Origin: a virus
Length of the DNA stretch: 64,000 bases
Reading direction: 5' to 3' (one strand)
Virus record (IMG/VR): IMGVR_UViG_3300007609_000013
Coordinates: 1-64,000 of that record
Shown: in pieces, positions 25,053 to 30,634 of the stretch
How positions within the stretch are numbered: position 1 is the stretch's first letter
Layout of the letters: the number at the start of each line of letters is the position of its first letter
The notes under the pieces: generated by a model
Databases searched by the model: none
What the model was told of the DNA's origin: nothing
Seen by the model: only the letters and a program-made list of their open reading frames with translations
Program-made: the position numbers and the translations under genes

Positions 25053-25140
25053 CAGAAGCGGAGGGATTCGAACCCTCGGTAGGGTATTAGCCTACACTCC
25101 CTTAGCAGGGGAGCGCCTTCAGCCACTCAGCCACGCTTCT
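25053..25140 (-). tRNA. tRNA-Ser(GCU)
   Basis: An 88-base cloverleaf with a long variable arm, acceptor AGAAGCG/CGCTTCT, anticodon loop CTGCTAA, G discriminator and encoded CCA (25050-25052). Confidence 0.95.
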
Positions 25141-25187
25141 GTTGTAGTGTATTTACACAGTGAACTTCACTGCTTTCTCTAGATTGG

Positions 25188-25261
25188 CCTCGCCGGCTGG
25201 ACTCGAACCAGCAACCTACAGCTTAGAAGGCTGTTGCACTATCCGGTTGTGCTACGACGAG
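25188..25261 (-). tRNA. tRNA-Arg(UCU)
   Basis: Acceptor CTCGTCG/CGGCGAG with one G-U pair, anticodon loop CTTCTAA, T-arm GGTTCGAGTCC, G discriminator and encoded CCA (25185-25187). Confidence 0.94.
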
Positions 25262-25272
25262 AATTTGGTGTA

Positions 25273-26046
25273 CTACCTAGAATAGTATCGCTCCAACAAA
25301 AACTCAGCAAAGTCTTTGTGACCCGAGGGTCCCATGTGCCCAACCTTGTATGGTTTGTTGTTGACAACAGCTTCATGGTTGTCAACAGGTGCATGATTTC
25401 TCTGCAAGCACCATTCCAGAAACGAAAACTCAAATATATCCAGTATTCTTGAATTCTGTTTCATTTCCTCGTAAAAATTGGCCACAAAAGGTGCAGAAAA
25501 ATCAATGGTTTCTTGATACATAGGAGAAAAAATTATGTAATCAATGTTGTTGTTTTCGCACCAATTTGCAAATAATATTATTTTGGCCAAAAGATCAACA
25601 GTCTCAGCTTCAATATCATACCAATCAATGTAATTTCTGCAGAAGTTCCGGTATGCTTTGCCCTCATGAAGGTCAATTGATTTATTTCTGCGCTGATACC
25701 AGTTCTTTCCATCCAGTGGTTGAATACACACAAAGTCTCCGTCACTCAATGATTGCAAGTCCTCATGAGGAACCTGCCTCCATCTTGCTATGTCGTGTTG
25801 TGTGTGCCACAGTTCTGTTCTAAATATAAAACTTAGACTAACACAAGCTAAAATATTACTGTGCTTGTGTTTTAGCTCAAGTAAATCTCTTAGGCTGGTG
25901 CGGAATATTCTGCTGTTTGCAGACCCAAGCACTGCCCTATTGATCACGTGTGCGCCAAAAAAATCAGCAAGATGGTCAGCATACTTTTTGTAATTTCCGG
26001 ATCGGACATAGCTGTCCCCGTTGACGTAGATCAAATCATATGTCAT
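25273..26046 (-). CDS. SGNH-hydrolase-like protein 5
   Basis: A 257-residue protein lying between tRNA-Arg and tRNA-Met/Ile. Block I is YVNGDSYVRSG at 8-18, block II is RAVLGSANSR, and the His block is HMGPSGHKDFAEFL near the C-terminus. All three are well formed, so this is a good candidate for an active esterase or acyltransferase. The substrate is unknown. It ends 11 bases before the tRNA-Arg gene. Confidence 0.74.
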   Translation of the reverse strand: MTYDLIYVNGDSYVRSGNYKKYADHLADFFGAHVINRAVLGSANSRIFRTSLRDLLELKHKHSNILACVSLSFIFRTELWHTQHDIARWRQVPHEDLQSLSDGDFVCIQPLDGKNWYQRRNKSIDLHEGKAYRNFCRNYIDWYDIEAETVDLLAKIILFANWCENNNIDYIIFSPMYQETIDFSAPFVANFYEEMKQNSRILDIFEFSFLEWCLQRNHAPVDNHEAVVNNKPYKVGHMGPSGHKDFAEFLLERYYSR

Positions 26047-26065
26047 GCTGTTTCCTGTGTATTGG

Positions 26066-26139
26066 TGGACCCACCTGGACTCGAACCAGGGACCAATGAA
26101 TTATGAGTTCACTGCTCTAACCAACTGAGCTATAGGTCC
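26066..26139 (-). tRNA. tRNA with CAU anticodon (Met or Ile2)
   Basis: Acceptor GGACCTA/TGGGTCC, anticodon loop CTCATAA, T-arm GGTTCGAGTCC, A discriminator and encoded CCA (26063-26065). Elongator Met and lysidine-modified Ile(CAU) cannot be told apart by eye. Confidence 0.92.
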
Positions 26140-26148
26140 TACTCTGTT

Positions 26149-26176
26149 ATTATAACACACTGTGCACATGTGTCAA
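26149..26176 (-). promoter_or_regulatory. Strong sigma-70 promoter of the tRNA cluster
   Basis: The minus strand has TTGACA at 26176-26171, a 16-bp spacer beginning CATGTGCACA, and a perfect TATAAT at 26154-26149. Transcription would enter the first tRNA about 10 bases later. Confidence 0.8.
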
Positions 26177-26358
26177 CGGGCAGCATTGATCAATTCCACT
26201 GCCAAGCGATACTCCGCTGCATTGTCATCCTCGCGGTCGTTGTTGTAAACCAAGCGTGTGTCCGGCCTCCTACGATTCTGATATTCATAGGCTGCCTGTT
26301 TGTCGTCAGTGCTGAACACCACGCGATTGTCACAATCTACCAGCAAAAATCTCTGCAT
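26173..26358 (-). CDS. Hypothetical small early protein
   Basis: A 61-residue protein from ATG 26358, chosen because GAGGT lies eight bases upstream; two earlier in-frame ATGs lack a site. It reads MQRFLLVDCDNRVVFSTDD, then YEYQNRRRPDTRLVY and an Asp/Glu/Ala-rich helix. The family is unknown. Its 3' end overlaps the -35 region of the tRNA promoter. Confidence 0.62.
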   Translation of the reverse strand: MQRFLLVDCDNRVVFSTDDKQAAYEYQNRRRPDTRLVYNNDREDDNAAEYRLAVELINAAR

Positions 26359-26374
26359 GTTATACCTCATGATG

Positions 26375-26515
26375 TTATAAGTCACCGCTGAATGTGCTCC
26401 AGGTAATCTGCTTTTCATCTACTTTTATGCAGTTATACCCTTCGCGTTTAAATGCTGCCAGTGGAGGACAGTCTCGTCTGCCGCCTAGATCACTCTCCAG
26501 TGGCTGGATCACCAC
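26375..26515 (-). CDS. Small ORF in +1 frame after the KOW-like gene; possible frameshifted continuation
   Basis: This 46-codon frame (from GTG 26515: VVIQPLESDLGGRRDCPP, then FKREGYNCIKVDEKQITW) has no ATG or clear ribosome site. It looks like the natural continuation of the KOW-like gene that ends at 26490, one base out of frame. It is either a second gene started by reinitiation, a frameshift fusion, or the broken end of the upstream gene. Confidence 0.45.
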   Translation of the reverse strand: MVIQPLESDLGGRRDCPPLAAFKREGYNCIKVDEKQITWSTFSGDL

Positions 26516-26687
26516 TCGGCCGAGTGGTGAAATCCACCACCACACCAGGCAGGAGTCTACCATTGTGCACAGCCACCACGTGGTCACCTGGAGCTAGATC
26601 GGCGCCGAACACATCTTTTCTCCATCGATCCAGCACAGTAAAGTTTGTTAGGCCGAATTCGCCGCGTCTAGGCGTGTACTTTTTCAT
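26490..26687 (-). CDS. Small KOW/SH3-like protein, possibly truncated by frameshift
   Basis: A 65-residue protein, MKKYTPRRGEFGLTNFTVL, then APGDHVVAVHNGRLLPGVVV, a KOW/SH3-like barrel. The normal frame ends at 26490 with a low-quality tail (TRPSGDPATGE), while the +1 frame continues with a plausible barrel strand and helix. The switch point lies inside a perfect 20-bp palindrome at 26510-26529. The ATG overlaps the upstream stop. Confidence 0.55.
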   Translation of the reverse strand: MKKYTPRRGEFGLTNFTVLDRWRKDVFGADLAPGDHVVAVHNGRLLPGVVVDFTTRPSGDPATGE

Positions 26688-26779
26688 CGCGCCACTCTAG
26701 AATAAGCAATGTCACCTTGACGACCAGTCTTGCGATCATTGACCGGCCCGAACAAGCGAATCAACCTCAGTGTGTTCAT
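26684..26779 (-). CDS. 31-residue basic micro-ORF
   Basis: A short frame, MNTLRLIRLFGPVNDRKT then GRQGDIAYSRVAR. GGGGGT lies upstream and its TGA overlaps the next ATG, so it fits the overlapping gene string of this operon. Function is unknown. Confidence 0.5.
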   Translation of the reverse strand: MNTLRLIRLFGPVNDRKTGRQGDIAYSRVAR

Positions 26780-26780
26780 G

Positions 26781-27077
26781 TTATACCCCCATGGTCTCTG
26801 CAGCAGCCGAATATTCCACAGCAACCCGCTCCACTCGATCATCGTAGTCTAGGCTGGTTTCAAAAGGAATATACCCCGTGTCACCCTCACGTCCAAAGCC
26901 TGCACCATCCTGTTCAATCTGAATGGTGTATCCGTCAAACAACATGTAAGCACCTTCCGGATTTCGCACTGCACCTTTGGCAATCACTGTGCCTTGGATA
27001 TATGCGTCTCGGCGACCCATGAAGTCATATGCACGAATCGTGTCGCCAACAGCAGCCAAATTCTGATATTTCAACAT
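26781..27077 (-). CDS. Small beta-barrel phage protein
   Basis: A 98-residue acidic protein. LAAVGDTIRAYDFMGRRDAY begins an SH3/KOW-like fold that continues IQGTVIAKGAV and MLFDGYTIQIEQ. Proteins of this layout are common among small early genes of T4-like marine phages. A GGGAG ribosome site precedes the ATG and a sigma-70 promoter is 30 bases upstream. It heads a minus-strand operon ending before the tRNA cluster. Confidence 0.7.
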   Translation of the reverse strand: MLKYQNLAAVGDTIRAYDFMGRRDAYIQGTVIAKGAVRNPEGAYMLFDGYTIQIEQDGAGFGREGDTGYIPFETSLDYDDRVERVAVEYSAAAETMGV

Positions 27078-27106
27078 GTTGTAGTCTCCCTAACCTCTAT
27101 ACATGT

Positions 27107-27134
27107 AGTATACAGTGTTATAGCATAGAGTCAA
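27107..27134 (-). promoter_or_regulatory. Early sigma-70 promoter
   Basis: The minus strand has TTGACT at 27134-27129, a 16-bp spacer and TATACT at 27112-27107. ACATGT lies just downstream. Confidence 0.68.
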
Positions 27135-27363
27135 TCAGAAAACGCTGCAGCAGCAAAGTTAGAATTGTGTGCACAGTCAACAGGTTAGCACCAATATCTA
27201 GAATACTGTGAGGCGGTAGTGTGAAAAAGTGTGAAAATATCACAATATACCAGAATATACTGAGTTATATCTGGCATTGCCTATGAGGTTCCGGCGGATG
27301 GCATGCTCGTACGGTGACTATAATAGTGATTCAACCAGATCTGCTGCAGCAGCAACTTGACAG

Positions 27364-27609
27364 TTAGTAGTCAATGTCTGGATCCACTATGCCTTTGATG
27401 GTGAGAGCATGCTGAACACTGGTGATTTGTGCTTGAACAGCCGCTGTATAGCTTGCCACTTGACCGTTTACAGCTAAGCGTGCGGTTTCACGTGTTAAGA
27501 ATTCTGAGAAATATGCGTCTGCACGTGGATTACCGTAGAGCAGGTGATAACAGTGACGCAGCTTTGTCAACAGTGCTTTGTGTTGTGCGTAGTTTGTTGT
27601 TTTTTTCAT
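27364..27609 (-). CDS. Hypothetical small helical protein
   Basis: An 81-residue protein, MKKTTNYAQHKALLTKLRHC, then a long Ala/Thr/Gln-rich helix and an acidic end. No family is recognised. The ATG is preceded by GTAAATA plus five bases rather than by a ribosome site, the arrangement seen at several other genes. The roughly 230 bases downstream, to the promoter at 27134, hold no gene I can support. Confidence 0.58.
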   Translation of the reverse strand: MKKTTNYAQHKALLTKLRHCYHLLYGNPRADAYFSEFLTRETARLAVNGQVASYTAAVQAQITSVQHALTIKGIVDPDIDY

Positions 27610-27830
27610 TGGTGTATTTACTCGAGAACCATGGTTTTAATACCCCTACTCTTGTATCTTTGCTGTCTCTCTGCCACACAATTCAACACAATTCAACACT
27701 TTGACACACACTGTATTTTTTTATCGTACAGCATCACATGATGGGATTTTTTTGGTTGCTGTTGAGTGTGTTTTCATATATAGTATACAGAGACAGAGCA
27801 GTGTCTCTGCACAGGAGTTTTTCACAGCAC

Positions 27831-28419
27831 ATGCATATCAGTTGGCACACACATCCATGGACACACTGTGTGATTGATGAGGTTTTTGCACCCCATGAAC
27901 TCGCACAGGTGCGTGAGTTTGTGGCATCAGATCACAGTGGTACTTTGAATCCAGCTGCTGGCACATATGCTGCCACAGCTGATCTTCCTGCACACATTCA
28001 CAGTTTGTTCTCACAAAAAAAATCTAGAGATCTATCACAGTGTGTATGTGGATCTTTGGCGTCGCACACCCGCTCAACACTGGAGCAAACCCATGTCACT
28101 GCACCAGTGTGTGAATCACACAGATTTTGTGCTGGGACAACCTGGGTTTTCATATCCGGTGCACAACCATCATCCAGGCAAGCGATTGGTGTCAGTGGTG
28201 TATGCAGGATTCACTGGCGATGGCACAGTGTTGTGTGATCAGGATCACAGTGACGGCGTGCAGATTCCATGGCAGGAGAATCGTGCAGTGTGTTTTATTT
28301 CGCATGGCCACAGTTGGCACAGCTATCACAACTGCAGCGTCACGCCGCGGTTCACTGTAAATCTCATGTGGCAACAGGAGTATCCTGGGTTGCCACCCAT
28401 TCAACAGGAGTCATCATGA
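27831..28419 (+). pseudogene. 2OG-Fe(II)-oxygenase-like gene, frameshifted at an 8-A run
   Basis: Two frames join to give one plausible protein of about 195 residues. The first starts at ATG 27831 (AGGAG upstream) and reads HTHPWTHCVIDEVFAPHELA. The second carries YPVHNHHPGKRLVSVVYAG, SHGHSWHSYHN and RFTVNLMW, the His-rich core and C-terminal Arg strand of phage 2OG-oxygenase-like proteins. The switch falls in eight A at 28015-28022; one A fewer restores the frame. This could be a real mutation, transcriptional slippage or a sequencing error. The stop overlaps the next ATG, so the 3' end is intact. Confidence 0.6.
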
Positions 28420-28760
28420 GCACACATGACATCAACATAAATTTAAACATCTCTTTGACAGTGCACACAGATGGATCAGTGAGTGTGGCTGGTGTGAGCA
28501 CACAGGATCAGTCAGCGGTGGGCGCATCACCAGACTCTGCTGTAGGAGAGCCAGCTGAGCCACTGGGTGCAGATGAACTGCGTGAGTTGGCCGCGCCTTA
28601 TAAGAAGAGTTTTGTGATTTCGCGCAAAGAGTTGGAAGCTCTCACCAAAGACGAAATCATTGCACTAGGTCAAGGCATGCTGGGTGTTGACATCTACAAG
28701 CGACAGCACAAGGATGATATCATAGCTGAGTTTTGGAGAGAGTATCGTGCTAGAAACTAG
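28416..28760 (+). CDS. Hypothetical protein with SAP/HeH-like C-terminus
   Basis: A 114-residue protein from ATG 28416 with CAGGAG upstream, overlapping the oxygenase stop. The first 60 residues are Ser/Val/Ala-rich and probably disordered. The rest (KELEALTKDEIIALGQGM, then KRQHKDDIIAEFWREYRAR) resembles the small helical domains of the SAP/HeH type also seen at 15002. Its last 48 bases belong to a 56-bp sequence repeated 1 kb downstream. Confidence 0.65.
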   Translation: MSTHDININLNISLTVHTDGSVSVAGVSTQDQSAVGASPDSAVGEPAEPLGADELRELAAPYKKSFVISRKELEALTKDEIIALGQGMLGVDIYKRQHKDDIIAEFWREYRARN

Positions 28761-28767
28761 TGCATGG
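28712..28767 (+). repeat. 56-bp direct repeat, copy 1
   Basis: This copy matches 29752-29807 at 52 of 56 positions. It spans the end of the SAP-like gene and what would be the start codon region of an SGNH gene (GTGCTAGAAACTAGT). Confidence 0.9.
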
Positions 28768-28806
28768 TGCAGCACCGGTGCGTGTTTGGGTTCCAGCAGC
28801 TGAGCT

Positions 28807-29676
28807 ATGTCAAAACCTGTGCTTCCTTTTGTTGAAACCATGATCACGTATGCATGCAATCTCAGTTGTGCTGGCTGTACCAACTACAGCGACTACAACA
28901 TGAAAGGCAGTGTGCGTTGGGCAGAAGCAAAACAATGGCTGTTGGATTGGATTGAACGCATTGACATACCTGACTTTGGCATCATAGGAGGAGAACCCAC
29001 GCTCAACCCTGAATGCAAACAATGGATCTACGGTGTCCGGCAACTGTTGCCCAACAGTCAAATAAGATTTACAACCAACGCTGTAAACTTTCATCAAAAC
29101 TCACAAATACTAGACTGGTGTGTGGACATTGGCAACTGTGTACTGAAGTTTAGCCTGCACCAAGACTTGCCCTATGCCCAAGCTGCAGTTGAACACGTGT
29201 TTGGTGCATACCAGTGGAAGCCCATCACTGAATACGGTATAAATCGCTGGATAGGACCCAACAACACTCGTTTTCAGATCAACAGCCCAGCACAGTTTGT
29301 CAAAACCTATCGCGGCAATTTTGGCAATATCCGTCCGCATCACAGTTCGCCGGCTGCAGCTTTTGACATGTGTGTACAACAACAGTGTCCACTGCTGTAT
29401 CAAGGAAACATCTACAAGTGCAGCAGTATTGCGCTGTTGAATCGTGTGCTGGAGGAGTGGAATCAGCCCGTGACCAATGATTGGCAACCATACACGGATT
29501 ATCAAGGCATCTCACCTGCTAGTTCTCACCAGGAGATTTCCAAATTTATTCAAAACTTTGGCCGGCCTCACCGGATTTGCGCCATGTGTCCCAGCAAAAA
29601 AGACACAAACAGCATTATTGATCATAAATCAAATGTGATATCAAAAAAACAATGGGTTAAACTGCGCAATGTTTAA
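28807..29676 (+). CDS. Radical SAM protein
   Basis: A 289-residue protein with the radical SAM cluster CNLSCAGC at 17-24, then GIIGGEPTLNPE (the SAM-contacting GGEP motif) near residue 58. The C-terminal third holds four or more Cys (CVQQQCP, KCSS, CAMC) that may bind a further Fe-S cluster. The substrate is unknown. Together with the 29669 remnant it forms an insert flanked by 56-bp direct repeats. No clear ribosome site precedes ATG 28807. Confidence 0.83.
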   Translation: MSKPVLPFVETMITYACNLSCAGCTNYSDYNMKGSVRWAEAKQWLLDWIERIDIPDFGIIGGEPTLNPECKQWIYGVRQLLPNSQIRFTTNAVNFHQNSQILDWCVDIGNCVLKFSLHQDLPYAQAAVEHVFGAYQWKPITEYGINRWIGPNNTRFQINSPAQFVKTYRGNFGNIRPHHSSPAAAFDMCVQQQCPLLYQGNIYKCSSIALLNRVLEEWNQPVTNDWQPYTDYQGISPASSHQEISKFIQNFGRPHRICAMCPSKKDTNSIIDHKSNVISKKQWVKLRNV

Positions 29677-29800
29677 TTTGTACCTGGTGCAAACAGTGGA
29701 CAAGTACGGACCAAACAGTTTTTTACCCTTGGCCGTGAGTTATCAATGGTTGGATGATATCATAGCAGAGTTTTGGAAAGAGTATTGTGCTAGAAACTAG
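29669..29800 (+). CDS. Chimeric short ORF: enzyme N-terminus joined to SAP-like tail
   Basis: A 43-codon frame whose ATG overlaps the radical SAM stop. Residues 1-28 (MFNLYLVQTVDKYGPN, then FLPLAVSYQWL) look like the start of a B12-binding radical SAM type enzyme. Residues 29-43 (DDIIAEFWKEYCARN) are the duplicated end of the 28416 gene. It is therefore a recombination scar rather than a normal gene. Whether a peptide is made is unknown. Confidence 0.6.
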   Translation: MFNLYLVQTVDKYGPNSFLPLAVSYQWLDDIIAEFWKEYCARN

Positions 29801-29807
29801 TCCATGG
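29752..29807 (+). repeat. 56-bp direct repeat, copy 2
   Basis: The second copy of the 28712-28767 sequence, here leading directly into the intact SGNH gene that starts with GTG at 29787. Confidence 0.9.
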
Positions 29808-30626
29808 CCCGGCATCACCACCAAAGATCTCCACAATCACCCGGTGCCTCGGTTGCTTTTCCCACCAGGAACTAGTCAAGAAACCTATCCTAATAGCGCC
29901 ACCATACCAGTGTTTCGCAACAGTCTAGGATACAGAACTGCAGAGTTTGACAGTGTAGGAGAGCATGTGCTGTGCTTGGGAGACAGTCGCACCGAAGGCA
30001 TGGGTTTGTTGTCTAGCGAGCGCTGGAGCGATCTTGTGGGTCAGCAGTTAGAGTGTGATGTGGTCAATCTTGGTGTGCGTAGCATAAGCATGGACGCTAT
30101 ATATCTGCTTGCAGCTGCTTGGGTGCAACATCGCCAACCATTGGCTGTGGTAGTTCAGACACCTCCTATGGTAAGGCACAGTGTATGGCACGATGTAGCG
30201 GGCGTTCCGCGTGCACACTGGTGCAATCTACACAGTAATTCTCACAGAAACCAGCGTGACAAAAAATCCTTAAGTGCAGCATACATGAACTTAGCTGAAG
30301 CTAGTATATACAATTTTGAGCATGCATGGGTTATCAATTTGTTGGCTGTACAAAATCTCTGTGCTGCTAAACAAATACCTTATTTTGCCTGGAGCTTTGA
30401 CACTAAGGAAGATCAAAATACGCAAGTGTTTGACCTCTGTGAAATACTTGGCGCACAGGTGGAGCACAACCAATACAATGACAAAAACAACAGTTTGCCC
30501 ATAGGTCATCCAATGGCAAACGTTTGGCCCGAAAACCACCTAGCCGCGGATGATGCTCACAGTGATGCAGACTGCAATCAAAAGTGGGCACAGCGTGTAA
30601 TATTGCAACTGCCACAACTGCGCTAA
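29787..30626 (+). CDS. SGNH-hydrolase-like protein 6
   Basis: A 279-residue protein starting with GTG inside the duplicated junction. Block I is CLGDSRTEGMGL near residue 67, block II is NLGVRSISMD, and a C-terminal His-Asp cluster (LAADDAHSDADC) may supply the remaining triad residues. Its length and the FRNSLGYRTAE lead-in resemble SGNH copies 3 and 4. The substrate is unknown. Confidence 0.74.
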   Translation: MLETSPWPGITTKDLHNHPVPRLLFPPGTSQETYPNSATIPVFRNSLGYRTAEFDSVGEHVLCLGDSRTEGMGLLSSERWSDLVGQQLECDVVNLGVRSISMDAIYLLAAAWVQHRQPLAVVVQTPPMVRHSVWHDVAGVPRAHWCNLHSNSHRNQRDKKSLSAAYMNLAEASIYNFEHAWVINLLAVQNLCAAKQIPYFAWSFDTKEDQNTQVFDLCEILGAQVEHNQYNDKNNSLPIGHPMANVWPENHLAADDAHSDADCNQKWAQRVILQLPQLR

Positions 30627-30629
30627 ATA
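30623..30629 (+). promoter_or_regulatory. Late-type element five bases before ATG 30635
   Basis: CTAAATA, CAACT, ATG. It overlaps the end of the SGNH gene. Confidence 0.5.
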
Positions 30630-30634
30630 CAACT

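Noticed and set aside
27738-27830. N-terminal extension MMGFFWLLLSVF as a signal peptide of the oxygenase-like gene
   Set aside because: The ATG at 27831 has an AGGAG site and begins the recognisable domain. The upstream part has no ribosome site and different composition.
28790-28806. Partial tRNA D-arm (minus strand CATAGCTCAGCTGCTGG)
   Set aside because: No anticodon or T-arm follows. A chance match near the radical SAM start is more likely.
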